Shown here: in pieces, positions 42,657-54,092 of the stretch
Position numbering within the stretch: the first letter of the stretch is position 1
How the letters are laid out: each line of letters begins with the position of its first letter
Assembly: GCA_029721435.1 (NCBI GenBank)
Contig: CM056574.1
Span: forward strand, 75,311,501 to 75,375,500
Length of the DNA stretch: 64,000 nucleotides
DNA from: Gymnothorax reevesii
Lineage: Eukaryota > Chordata > Actinopteri > Anguilliformes > Muraenidae
Reading direction: 5' to 3'
Notes under the pieces: generated by a model
Database searches by the model: none
Told to the model about the DNA's origin: nothing
What the model saw: only the letters and a program-made list of their open reading frames with translations
Position numbers and translations under genes: made by a program

Positions 42657-45600
42657 GTTTTGTGCTCTGAAGTTTGTCAATACCAATCTGTTTATGCCCT
42701 GACACAATATTTTTACCAGTGAGAAACACAGACAGGTGTGTGTGTGTGTGTGCGCGTGTGTGCGCACGTGAGTCTGACATAGCTGCTCTTTTATGTGTGT
42801 GCCTGTCTCTATGGAGACAGCAGCACCCCTGTGTGCTTGCTGTAAATCCCAGTTCAAACCAAAGATTCGCAATGAGAATAGACCGTTTTAGAACATTGAA
42901 GGGAGGAGTTGCAGCTGTGTGAACAGGCCCATCTCAGCTAGTTGCAAGCCGGCTGATGGCGTCCCCAGCAATTCAGCTTGTCAAATGACAAGAGGCTGGT
43001 TTTAGAATGTTAAGCACTAAACCGTCTCAGCAACCTATCAGCTCGTAGCGAATTCGGCTGTCTCGGGAGTTACAAACTATTCGCTGGTCGGAACTGCCCG
43101 GAGAATAACTGAGAGAAATTTACAAAAGAGGGTGGGTCTCCCGCTGCCAGCTGCTTTCACAGATTGGCATAAGCGCCCTGGGTATTTCATTGCCGCACCC
43201 ATGGACCAGTAATGCAGCCAGAACTTGAAATTGTGTGGGCAATAAGCATTTCTTTAAAAAAAATTTTTGTTCTGATTTGATCGCAATCATTTTTTTCTAA
43301 TTAAATATACCTACAATCCGAAAACACTCCGCACCATCAAGTGTTGCTTGTTCATTTCGTTCAGACAAAACAACAATCATTCATTTGGACGCGCAAGTTT
43401 GTGCATTTCAAATCTCTGTCTTTGGTTCAATTTGGATGATTCAATCGACCATGAAGCACAGGTTAGATCGCCTGATGAGCCAAAAAGGCAATGTGGAAGT
43501 GCCAGAGCAGTTTATCTCTCGAAAAGTATTATTAAAAGTATTTAAGTACAACTTATGAGTAGTGGCGGGTGGTGGACAGAGAACAAGGAGGGTGATAAAC
43601 ATGTCTTTAAACTGCTTATTAGTCTTGATCTGTTTTCAGTCAATTTCCTGGTAAAAGACACCTTAACTCTCCCCTCTCAGGTGTCGCTAATTGTCTTTGT
43701 TAAGACAAGAAAACAAACTCACCATTTGAATGAAAAAAGAGCGCATTTCAATCTTTTCAATTAAATAATCATTACGCACAGGTTTGACGACTTGCTCATG
43801 ATTTGACAAAATTTAACGCGGGAAATCCACAGTGGTTTTTTCGTGAAGAGTTGCCTATTTAGGCATGTGAATTAAACATTTTTATAGAATTTATTATCCA
43901 CTCGCCTACACATTTCATCATAAGGGAAACTAACATGTTGACCAAGAACAACGATTGAAATCGGGTCACTAATCTCATCCGTTTTTAGGGATGTTTTCCT
44001 CCCCCTGAGTTTTCTGTCCACCACCCGCCACTACTGATGAGTAACTTATTTTTCTGAACCGTATTATGCCAATTGATTAGTTGCCCTTAGATCGCATCAT
44101 GAGAGAAACCATGTCTTTAATTGCCCATTGATTATTCATATAAATAAAAATTGCTTTAACAAAGGAAAATGGCTGAGAACATGTTTGGTATAATAATTGT
44201 CGTAAAGACATGTTGTGTGGGCGCTCTATTTTACTGTGGTCAAGCGTTCACTATACTCAGGTGTGGCAACCCCACTGAATTGAAATGCACAAATTTGTGC
44301 ATCCAACCGAATGCTTTCGGATGGAATGTATAGTTAATGAGAAAAAATGACTGCGAGCGAGTCAGAATGAAAAAATGTTTTAAAGAGATGTTTAGTTCCC
44401 ACCCAATTTTAAGTTCTGGCCACGCCACTGCGATGGGCCTCTCCAAATTCTCGCCCCTTTCTTTTTTGGTATGTCCTCGCTCTTTTTAATAGCAAAAATT
44501 CAACTGTTGCACCTAACTTATCGTCACTATTATCCATATTTTCAAATGCGGCAACAAATGTATCAACTGGAAAAAAGGCCTGAAAAGCCGGTAGTTAGAA
44601 TGTCAGCGCAGAGAGTCGTTGCTGTGGAAACGATACACCATCTCATCTCGTTGCATCGTTGTGAACTGGCAGGTTTCAGAACGCCGCAGCCCGGTGCTTC
44701 TCAAGTAGTAGCAAGCCTCAGCCCGTTAATCTTTGGTCTGAACTGGGCTTTAACACAGGTGCTGTGAAACTGTGAAAGAGGAATTCAAAGAATTCTTCAT
44801 TCACACTGTCCGAACCACTGCTATTTTCTGGCAGACTGTAGGTCCTATGGTGAAAACAAAAACATTGTGAGCGCGACGAGACTCTGCTGAGCGTGTGTTT
44901 TTTTCCCCATGTATTTTTTTTACTTCTGTTGTCAAGTATGTGGTCAGGGTGGAAATTTCAAAAAGGTGTGTGTCAACTGTCTGCTCCTGTTATAATGGCC
45001 GCCTGCCTATGGGAGAGTTGGTCAGTGACACTGCTCAAACTACTGCTATTCTCTGGCAGAGCGTGGCTCCTATGGTAAAAACAAAAATGTCATGAGCGAG
45101 TGGAGACTCGCTGAGCGTCCCCATATTTTTTTTTTCTTGTAGTGTCAAGTATGTGGTCAGGACATCGATTTGTTTTTCAGCTCTGTTCCCAAAATTTTCT
45201 GCTCCTGTTATAATGGCTGTCTATGGGGCAGTTGGTCTGTGCTCCTGTCATTTGGGGGTGCCTGGAGTCTCAACCCTTTGTCTGTTTTCTTCCAAAGTGA
45301 CATTTGTACAGTATGTGTACGTTGGAAATTGTGGCTGGGGGAGCAATTTCAAAATTTTTTTCTTTTTTTTGTCTTTTTTTTGCCTCTCCACACATTAAAT
45401 TCTAGAGTGCGAGGAAACTGATACAAAGGTTCCACCCATTGGCTTGCATTAAAAAAGAAGGGATGAAAAACAGGGATTGCGAAAGAATGAATAGGGGTTG
45501 TGGAATTATTTTTACAAGCCACGATGTCTGGATTGGCCCAGAGGTCTCAGAATTGAAGTGGTGTCTATCTTGAATGCCCTAGAGGCAGTAGGGGGCCGTA

Positions 45601-45776
45601 AAAACGCATGAGAAGGGAATAAGAATAAGCGGAACAAAAAACTTAAGAAGACCAATATTGTGCTAGCACACTAATAAGAGGAACTAGAAAATTCCAGCAC
45701 AAATCTTGAATGTGCCTGCTCTACGAGTACAGTGTTGGAGGTGGTTGCCAGCGTTCTGGTACGCAGTAGATATCAT
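41930..45776. repeat. Repeat cluster, middle part
   Basis: This continues the same repeat family as 36890-40241, with CA, TCTC and TG microsatellites at about 42506-42532, 42609-42655 and 42737-42770. GCAGAGAAAAAACAAAGTGT lies near 42283. GAGACTCTGCTGAGCG with GTCAAGTATGTGGTCAGG lies near 44878-44950, with a second round near 45105-45165. The decay differs between copies. No coding sequence is recognised. Confidence 0.6.
43559..44034. mobile_element. 476-bp MITE with GTAGTGGCGGGTGG ends
   Basis: The ends GTAGTGGCGGGTGGTGGACA and their inverse enclose 476 bases without coding sequence. The flanks (ACTTATGA and TGATGAGT) resemble each other only partly, so the target duplication is uncertain. 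The GGCGG-type end recalls several fish MITEs, but I cannot name the family. Confidence 0.65.
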
Positions 45777-46375
45777 GTTCTGGGTGGTTGCTAGGGCGTT
45801 GCTAGGCCGTTGCTATGGTGTTCTGGGGGGTTGCTAGGGCATTGCTAGGTGGTTGCTACTGTCTTCTGGGTGGTTGCTAGGGCGTTGCTAGGTGGTTGTA
45901 TGGTGTTCTGGGTGGTTGCAAGGGCATTGCTAGGCGGTTGCTATGGTGTTCTGGGTGGTTGCTATGGCATTGCTATGGTGTTCTGAGTGGTTGCTAGGCA
46001 GTTGCTATGGTGTTCTGGGTGGTTGCTAGGGCGTTGCTAGGCAGTTGCAATGGTGTTCTGGGTGGTTAATAGGGCTTTGCTAGGCAGTTGCTATGGTGTT
46101 CCGAGTGGTTGCTAGGGTGTTGCTAGGCAGATGCTATGGTGTTCTGAGTGGTTGCTAGGGCGTTGCTAGGCGGTTGCTATGTTTTCTGGGTGGTTGCTAG
46201 GGCGTTGCTAGGTGGTTGTATGGTGTTCTGGGTGGTTGCAAGGGCGTTGCTAGGCGGTTGCTATGGTGTTCTGGGTGGTTGCTAGGGCGTTGCTAGGCAG
46301 TTGCTATGGTGTACTGAGTGGTTGCTTGGGAGTTGCTAGGCAGTTGCTATGTGCTGGTGGTTGCTAGGGCGTTGA
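45777..46375. repeat. Minisatellite, unit about 43 bp built on GTTGCTAGG
   Basis: Around fourteen imperfect units follow each other, each a mix of GGTGTTCTGGGTGGTTGC, TAGGGCGTTGCTAGG and CGGTTGCTAT. Inside each unit GTTGCTAGG recurs, so the larger unit probably arose from shorter repeats. Units vary by short deletions. Confidence 0.92.
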
Positions 46376-46394
46376 TGTGGAATGTTTGGGGATC

Positions 46395-47012
46395 GGATGA
46401 AATCTGGGGGAAGTAGCGAACCGTGTGATTATGAAAGAATTTGGAATAATAACAAGGAAGGAAGGGAAGAAGGAACTATTGGGGGAAGTACGGAAAGAAG
46501 GAAGGTTGGGAAAAAAGAAAGAAGGCCGGAAAGAACGAAGGAAAGAAGGAGAGGATGGATGGAAAGAAACAGAGGAATGAAGGAAAGAAGGAAGTAAGGA
46601 AGGAAGAAAGGAAAGAAAGAAAGGAAGAAGAAGGATGGAAGTAAAGAGAGAAGAAAGGAAGGAAAGAAGGGAAGGGAGTAAGGAAGAATGAATGAAAGAA
46701 TGAATGAAAGTCAGAAGGAAAGAAGGAAAGAGGGAAGGAAAGAGAGAGGGAAAGCAGAAAGAAGAAAGATTGGAAAGAAAGTAGGTATGAAGGAAGGAAA
46801 GAAGGCATGATGGAAGGAAAGACAAACTAAGGAAGGAAAGAAAATTGTAAGGAGGAAGAAGGGAAGGAAGGATGAAAGGGAGGATAGAAGGAAGTAAAGT
46901 AGAAAACAAGGAAGGAATAGAGGAAGAAGGAATGAAGGAGAGAAAAAGGAGGGAAAATGAAAGAAGGAATGACTGAAAAAAGAAAAGAAGGAAGGAAAGC
47001 AGTAAGGAAGCT
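46395..47012. repeat. Polypurine tract of GGAA/GAAAG type, about 600 bp
   Basis: The + strand is almost purely purine for about 600 bases, with GGAAGGAAAGAAGG-like words and no fixed unit. Long open frames on either strand here are products of this composition and are not genes. Such tracts can adopt triplex structures. Confidence 0.9.
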
Positions 47013-48079
47013 GTAGTCTCAAGAGAGCCTGATTGTAGTCTTACAGCCTGAGAAACTCACAGTTACAGCAGGTAGTCAGAACATCTGGCACAAGATTCCA
47101 TTTGCTTAATGGCCCTATTGTGATATCATAATGCCAATGTTAAGTCTATGGGGGGAAAAAATTATAGTTTTTTATTAATAACTCAAAAATTATAGAAGTT
47201 ACAATGATGACAAATACATTGCACAGGTGTTCTATGTAAGACCGATGCAACGCAGTTTGAATGAAGTTTCTACGTTTAACGGTTGAGGCTGCATTAAGTG
47301 TGTTAGAAGAATAATAATAATAAGAAGAAGAAGACCAGAATAACAATAGTGAGCATTTTCAATGCACACTAATAATAATAATAATAATAATAAAGTAGTA
47401 TGCAGGATTTTAATATGTGTCTGCATTGCTGCAGGCACATAATAAGAAGAGGAATAAGTAGAAGGATAAGAAAACTTCAGAAGACCAATAGTGTGCACAC
47501 TAAGAAGAGTAATAAGTAGAGGAATAAGAAAACTTAAGCAGAACAATGTGCTTGAAATACAATGTAGCTTCCTTCTAAAATGAAGGGGAAACCACCCTAC
47601 AGAGCTATATAAAGCACAGTGATTGGTGTGGAAACCTTTACCTGTGATGAAGTGCTATGCGCTATGATAAATTGCATCCAAGGATCTTAAGGTACTAATA
47701 GAGGCATGCCTGTAAAGGACATTACCGTTATCAAATATGGGTAATATTGGTGGCTGGACAATCCTCCTCCTATTGTCCAAAGAAAAACAGGACTTTTTAG
47801 GGCCTTAGCATGCTCAAAAACTTGCCAAACTTTCCAAACAAGTTAAAAGTGGGATGCTCTTTGATGTGATATCCCAACTGGTCCTTGGCATGACACACTG
47901 GCCCCCTAATCGACAACTGCATTTTTGAGGGAGTCAACATGCTCAAAAACTCAAAAAAATTTGCATACGCATGAAGCCTGGAATATATTTTACTACAGTA
48001 CGGGCATTGCACATGGGTGTGGCAAAATAGCTCCATCGCGCTCCCCTCGCAGCCCATTTAACCTTCATGTATTTAATTC
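47013..48079. repeat. Repeat cluster, right end with AATAATAAG tracts
   Basis: AATAATAATAAG-type tracts at about 47312-47395 and repeats of AAGAAAACTT..GA..AATAGTGTG (near 47470, also 42205 and 45640) link this segment to the same repeat family. From about 47700 I see no recognisable element until the Gypsy fragment. Confidence 0.5.
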
Positions 48080-48330
48080 AATTGACATGTGGCATTGACA
48101 TTTGTTTCAGAGGGATTTGTGGCTCTGAATGAGCATTCTCCTCCTGTCCCCATATATATTCTAAGGGATACCGGAGCTTCTCAGTCACTTTTGTTGATGG
48201 ACTCCTTGGAGAAAGTGATGTGGTGCCGTCCAGCACATTGAGTAGTCATGACTCAGGTGGTTCACCTCATGACTCTGTTCGGCCTCCTATGGTTTCTCCA
48301 TTTGAGGACTTATCAGACTCGTTTGGGGCG
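48080..48330 (+). pseudogene. Gypsy-type retrotransposon fragment: aspartic protease
   Basis: The + strand reads PVPIYILRDTGASQSLLL; DTGAS (48167-48181) is the retropepsin active-site signature, and the flanking hydrophobic residues fit Gypsy proteases of fish. Only about 60 residues are readable before homology ends near 48330. A companion fragment of the same polyprotein type is at 51560-51790. Confidence 0.65.
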
Positions 48331-49949
48331 TTACCAAGGGGGGGCAGGGGGTGGGCAGTGCCCACCATGAGAAAAGCTCCGCCCCCCCAATGAAAACTCA
48401 AGAAAAAAAACTGATTTACTACTATTCGACAGCAAACATGCAATATCGAACTGATTCACAGCCGGAGGTAGACAGCCATTTAGAGTGAGCATTAGCATTT
48501 ACGTATGCTTCATTAATCTATCACTATGTGTGATTGGTGGATTCCTTCACCAGTCTATTCTGCTTTGAAACCAATGGGCACTGTCGAATCACTAGAGACC
48601 CTCCTATTCTCTTCGACTGCCGTCGAAACTCATCAGTCTGATGTCACGTCTACGGCCCTGCGCTTCACTCAGGGAATGAAAACTTCGCCCTTTTCTCTTT
48701 TGTTGCTACTTCTGCCACCGCTTATTACCAGCCCCCCCCCCCCCCCAGGGGGAGCCAGGTTAAGCAATGATCATGTTACAAGGAGAGTTAGCTAGCTAGC
48801 TAGCTGCCCGGGATAAACTACGCCATGCCACGGGGACCAGCGCATTGTTAGTCTGTCCTCGTATTAAAATGGAGGCCGCTGCGGCTCGTAGGCCTATTTG
48901 CTTGATGCCTGAGGAGCCTGGATTGTCGTGTATTATATGGTTTGCTGTCTGCTTAGGTAATTCTTGTATTATTTTTGCGAAATGAACATTACGTACAATT
49001 TCTGTGAACGTTTGTGCTGTATGTAATTATTTCGTTTTAAGTGTGTAGCTAGCATGCTAGCTAGCTACATGGAGCTCCGTGTTGTGACACGGACCCCTGC
49101 GAACCATAATCGCGATGCATTTTCATGAAACAGTATGCTAGTTTGCATTAAATAATTATTTTTCCTAATTGTATGAGATTTATCGGTTGTGATGTTACGA
49201 TTGAATTTGTGCTTTTATTTCTATTTGCGTTGCATTATTCCGCATACTTTCGCTGCATACTGCCCGTTTTTCATTGGCAGACAAAGTGATCGCGTTGACA
49301 CGGATCTTGCATGGAATTGCACATAGCAGACGGGCACCGATTTTGTTATTTTATTTTTTTTTAAGATGGTATAATGTGTTCTATCGTCTTCTGTGTCTAG
49401 TTAGCATTTTGTTTTACCTAGCTCGATACAGCTAAGCATTTTTCTTGTCATTTGTGCAGTATGAATGAATTTGACTTATATAACAAGGACGGTTAGATAG
49501 CTAGCTAGCTGCCCGGGATAAACTACGCCATGCCTCGGGGAACAGCGCAGTTCACCGCTCTTCTTATTAAAATGGAGGCCGCTGCGGCTCATAGGCCTAT
49601 TTGCTTGATGCCTGAGGAGCCTGGATTGTCGTGTATTATATTGTTTTCTATGTCTGCTTAGGTTGTCTTTCTATTATTTTTGCGAAATGAACATTACGTA
49701 AAATTTCTGTGAACGTTTGTGCTGTATGTATGATCGTGTCTGTGTGTGTCTGTCACTCACTCTGTCTGTCAGCTAGTGGCTGGGCCCAGGTCTGCTATCT
49801 CTGATTACCTTGTTTTGTCAGGCTTCAGGCTTCTTGTTTGACATTAAGGTAATTTGTGTACTAGGTTGTCATCTGTGTTGACTCGTGTTGTTATAACCTG
49901 AGTTGGCTACCGAGTGAGCCCAGGCAGATGGCCAGCAGCTAGTCTGGAG
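48331..49949. repeat. Insertion block in the Gypsy relic, with a 250-bp direct duplication
   Basis: Two copies of a roughly 250-base segment lie at about 48776-49027 and 49482-49732, 705 bases apart. Both contain TAGCTAGCTGCCCGGGATAA and an ATG context that would read MEAAAARR in copy 1, followed after about 30 codons by a possible splice donor. This might be a duplicated 5' exon/promoter of an unknown element. G-rich sequence at 48338-48375 may be the element's left end. Confidence 0.5.
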
Positions 49950-51179
49950 CTTCCGGAGAAAACTAGACTGGCATAAGCTTTTTCGGCGACATGCTGCACG
50001 GAGTCAAGTAAAAGACTACTGGAGACAACTCTAGGAAAAGTAAACGTGTTCCCTTTTACTTTGCATGATTGGCAATTAAATGGTGGATTCGTTTAGTCTC
50101 CAAGTTGAATGAGTAGAACTATTTATTAAGACAGCATGTTTGATGCATTTCGAAATTTAAATAGCTTGTGATTAAATGAACACGATGTCATGCCACACCA
50201 TTTCGAGCGACCGATCATTCATATTTCACATTCATGTTTCATCCGCTTTTCTGAATGTTTTCCACCTTGTGTATTTTCTATACGCTTAAAATCAAGGGTG
50301 GTCATAAAATAAAAATAAAGAGGTTTGTTATATCATTATAGATCTCCTAAAAATACTACAATGAGAGATGAAATGCTGAGTTGGGATGTGGCGATGTTGA
50401 ACGAGGATTTTTATCTCCCGCCGCGGGATTAGCGCGAAGCGGGGGATATAGCATTGGGCTCCGTCCGTCCGGAGGCACAAAATTGAAGCGGCGGGGGATA
50501 TGGCCATGTTAGTGGCAAACACTTGTTTTAAAGTGTGATGACACTACTTGCCGTCATGGGGTGTGTAGGCAGTCGCGTGTAATTTCTTTAAACACAAACG
50601 CCTGTAGCAGCTTAAAATGATTTAAAATGCCACCGGGAAGAAGCCCGAGTTTAGATTTCCTTAATTGCAGGTGCACCGCCCTTCCCTAAATCTTCTCACG
50701 TGTACTTGGTCTAAATAACAATCAAGCAATTTCTGTGGCCAATAACGATTAAGATATGATGGTGAAAAGCAGACAAACCATGGGCTACGGTGTTAGATTG
50801 AAAGAATGCCAGTTTGAATAATTATTTTAAAAATCTTCCTCTTCCCCAAAAGCGGATGAAACGTGAATGTGGGATATAAATGATCAGTCGCACGAAATCG
50901 TGTGGCAATGACAATCGTGTTCATGCAAATCTGCTGTTCTATGGCCATTTAAATTTCGAAATGCATCAATCAAACATGCTGTCTAAACAGCTCTACTCAT
51001 TCAACTTGAGTAAACGAGGCCAACATTTGATTGCCAATCAAGCAAAGTAAATGGGAACAGGTTTGCTTTTCTGAGAGTTGCCTTATTGGTTAATAGGAGA
51101 CGATTCCGTGGTCCTTTACTTGGCTCCAAGCAGCATGTAACCGAAAAATATTGACATCAGTCAAGTTTTTTTCCGGAAG
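49950..51179. mobile_element. 1.2-kb foldback element with about 300-bp inverted arms
   Basis: The ends CTTCCGGAGAAAACTAGACT and CTTCCGGAAAAAAACTTGAC (read inward) open long imperfect arms. Further matching pairs are ACATGCTGC, CAAGTAAA, CAAGTTGAATGAGTAGA and GCATTTCGAAATTTAAATA. The middle (about 50400-50520) contains repeated GCGGGGGATAT words. No coding sequence is seen. Confidence 0.7.
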
Positions 51180-51559
51180 CATTTCACATGCCCTTTGATG
51201 TTTCGCACTTTCATTCAACCCGCGATGAGTTTAATGAAGGAAAAGGGAAAGCTCGGATGTTCGCCCCATGGCAGCAGGTGGTGGTGCTACGCCTTAAAAC
51301 GCGTTCACAATCGGCAGAGCCCTAGTGTGCATAATTAATGAAAACTGATCACACCTGTTAATGTCCCTCACCTATCGCCATTTCACCAACCGCCACTGAT
51401 ATTTATTTATTTATTTACTTTTATTTTTTCCTTTATTTTACGGCGATTTAGAAGGTCTTTTTTTTTGCCCCCCCCCCCCAAAAAAAAGAGGACAAATGCC
51501 CACCCAAGCTTGGCATCCTGTGTCTGGAGACTTGTCTCTGTCCAGAAAGTGGTTGATTC
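51180..51559. other. Spacer between the foldback element and the Gypsy fragment
   Basis: No gene is recognised. It contains CCGCCACTGATA near 51390, which could be the end of an element beginning CAGTGGCGG on the minus strand, then T-, C- and A-runs at 51459-51487. Confidence 0.35.
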
Positions 51560-51790
51560 AGGAGCAAAGTTATGATCCTGAAATTTTTGTACTAAAGGAG
51601 AGAGCCTGATGAAGAAATAGACGCAGTTCCGGTTGGGTATTATCTCAAGGATGGAGTGTTGATGCGGAAGTGGCGCCCTCCTGATATCCCTGCCAATGCA
51701 GATTGCGCAGTGGTCAAGCAAATTGTTGTTCCGAAGGTCTACAGGAATGAGATCTTAACAATGGCTCATAGTTTACCTTTAGGAGGTTAT
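51560..51790 (+). pseudogene. Gypsy-type retrotransposon fragment before the integrase
   Basis: The + strand reads GYYLKDGVLMRKWRPPDIPA and continues to IVVPKVYRNEILTMAHSLPL (near 51717-51780). This linker between the RNase H and integrase zinc domains is characteristic of fish Gypsy elements. The polymerase and RNase H regions are absent between this fragment and the protease at 48080, so an internal deletion or replacement has happened. Stops are present upstream. Confidence 0.7.
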
Positions 51791-51937
51791 TTATATATAC
51801 AATTGTTTGCTTAACCATTTTTGTATTGAAAAGAAAAATGTTGCCTTTATGAGTCAAAATTTTTCCCTTTTGGAATGGAGGTGTATTGTGGGGGAAAAAA
51901 AAAGCCACTAGATGGCAGTATTGACTTTTTTTTGTTA

Positions 51938-53152
51938 AGCCACTTCCAAGCTCACAACCTTATTTCAACATTTATCACACCTTGTAAAGAACAAGAATAA
52001 CTCAATAAGTCAGTTGTATCTGAAATATACCTTATTTTAACAGAATAGACATTCCATTATCAGGAATAATCAGGCAATTTTCTGCCCCAAATTGAACATA
52101 ATTGTGCAATGAACATGCCAGGGGGTCTACCGAAGTGCATAAGCTACTTGCATTTTGAAGAAACCAAAACCTCAGCATTCGATTTTGTCAAACACAGTAT
52201 AAATTCTTAAACAAAAAGTCACATTGAACAAAATGCTAACAGAGGAGCAATATAACCTTTATCCATTGAATACCTCCTCCAGAGATAGATATACCGGGTA
52301 GAAGGAACCCTCTAGTCCTGTTTCATTTGGAATAATTTCCATTGACCATGTCCGTACCTCATTTAAATCTGGTAAATGTTACTGAACACTTCAGGTTTCC
52401 CTTTGAAATTGTGTCATTTTCTGCTGCGCAATCATGCCCAACATTAGGAGAATACCCTTACTTTTACGCCCAGGTTTGTATACTGTTTTATTGTCCAATC
52501 GATGTCTTCCAGTCATTGTGGAAAGTTTAAACTCTTTGGAATTGGATAAGAAACTAGTCAATCAATACATTGTTACCGTGAACCATAAGTGTGCAGTATG
52601 CAGATGAGCCTCAGTAAATAATTGAGTTATTGGCTATCAACATGAGAACTCACAAGGATATAAGGGAGGGCTGAATTCGTCGATGGAGGAGTCTATGCAT
52701 AAATCTACAGTAGGGAACTATGCCTTTTTCATATGTTTTACTGGTGGTATTTATAATGTCATTCTACTATGTCGAATCTTTCCTTCAGAGAACTGATTTT
52801 TCTTTACTACTAATTGGGATACCATTGGCTCACTGTAGCTGAAATGATTGCTACAGAGGACAACAATTCATTCTGTAGCAAGAGATCTTTTTTTAACTGC
52901 TGGATAGATACTATGGGCAAGTGTGTTGAGCAGTTTGCACATCAGGCTTTGCTGAGGAATTTAATTCAGACAATTCTTGGAAAAAAAAGGGATCGGAGTG
53001 AACTCGTCCATATTCTAAATCATGTTCAAGCTCTGTTTGCTTGTGATTATTCAATAACTGATCCGGGTCTGCCATCTAGTAATATAATCTTGTGACTGCC
53101 TGCGTACATTTGCAGCTCCATGTCTGCTTGTGGACACATCTGCACAAAGGGG
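51938..53152. mobile_element. piggyBac-like TTAA element, partial copy 2 (inverted)
   Basis: The right end CATCTGCACAAAGGGGTTAA (TTAA at 53153-53156) is the inverse of the left end of the element at 2149. Paired words along the whole arm include GAATTGGATAAGAAAC (52540) versus GTTTCTTATCCAATTC (2778), and TGAACACTTCAGG (52384) versus the inverse near 2961. Similarity stops near 51938, so about 700 bases of the copy 1 right part are missing here. Confidence 0.75.
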
Positions 53153-53156
53153 TTAA

Positions 53157-53906
53157 TAAGAGACCCATTCAGAAGGTATCAGCTTGCCGATCTGAGCTCG
53201 CACATGGACAGTGTGCTTCAGAGCACCTCTAAATACAAGGTCATGTTTCAGTAAAGGTGTTTGCTCTCCATTCTGGACATAAACTTTTACACAGTCTACC
53301 ACTGTCCAATTGTGGTGAACGCACAGCTGCACCTGTCAGGATCTTGCCACCACCCTCAATGTGCACAAGGTTGCAAGGACCTGTTAATTGCTGCTTGCAG
53401 CTTTAAATATATTTGTTTTTACAATACTATGATCTGTTTACTTATTTTCATCTCCAACCCCAATTCTGAATGGTTGGGATGAAGTGTAATTTAAATTTAT
53501 CTTTATTTTGTTAAGTGTGTAACCATCACTGCACACTGCATAGCAATGTAGTTTAGCTGATCGCTTACAGTGCATCTGAATCCTTCATCCCTTTTTCACC
53601 TTTGCACCTCTCCCTACATACATTCTGGGTATCATTCAACTTTTAAATCCTGATAAATTTGTTCAAATTAATTCAATTGTATTCAAATTCAAGCCACTAT
53701 AAAGTGTAGAGTCAGCCATTTGTAAAAAGAATGCAGTTCTTCCCCCAGCTGACACTTTTAGTATTCCTCATTCCATTGCCACTCTTGTCTAACACTTTCA
53801 AAAGCCAGAAATTCAGTTTAGTGTCAGTCTTTCAAGAGTCAGCGCACTCACCACAGTTTCTTAAGAAATTGCTTTGTCTGGTTATGTTTTTCAATTCATG
53901 TTTCAG
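53157..53906 (+). other. End of the giant sacsin intron
   Basis: About 750 bases with no coding exon. A short scrap near 53457-53480 (AACCCCAATTCTGAATGGTT) resembles the end of the Tc1 relic at 5788. The intron ends with TTCATGTTTCAG before exon c. Confidence 0.6.
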
Positions 53907-54053
53907 GAGCGGCTCTGTATGTGTATAATAACGCAGTGTTTTCAACGGAAGACTGGAATGGCATTCAGGAAATTGCAAGGAGTAGGAAGAGGGACGACCC
54001 CCTTAAAGTTGGACGATTTGGAATTGGATTCAACTCAGTGTACCACATAACAG
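53907..54053 (+). CDS. sacs: Sacsin-like gene, coding exon c (glycine-rich ATP lid)
   Basis: This 147-base exon completes the glycine codon from exon b and reads [35 protein letters not shown] and [20 protein letters not shown] is the G-box of GHKL ATPases that closes over ATP. The exon ends one base into an Asp codon completed by exon d. Both splice sites (TTTCAG acceptor, GTATAA donor) are canonical. Sequence conservation is high against vertebrate sacsin, indicating selection despite the 51.8-kb upstream intron. Confidence 0.93.
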
Positions 54054-54092
54054 GTATAAATATGGATTTGCAACTGCTTTTTGGTGTATATA

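Noticed and set aside
42433..42872. Minus-strand frames rich in Cys-Val or His-Thr
   Set aside because: They are translations of TG/CA microsatellites.
46364..47022. Long serine/phenylalanine-rich frames on the minus strand
   Set aside because: They come from the polypurine tract, which lacks stop codons in several frames by composition.
48776..49732. The 250-bp direct repeats as a pair of LTRs
   Set aside because: No TG..CA ends, primer-binding site or polypurine tract are seen, and only 455 bases lie between them.
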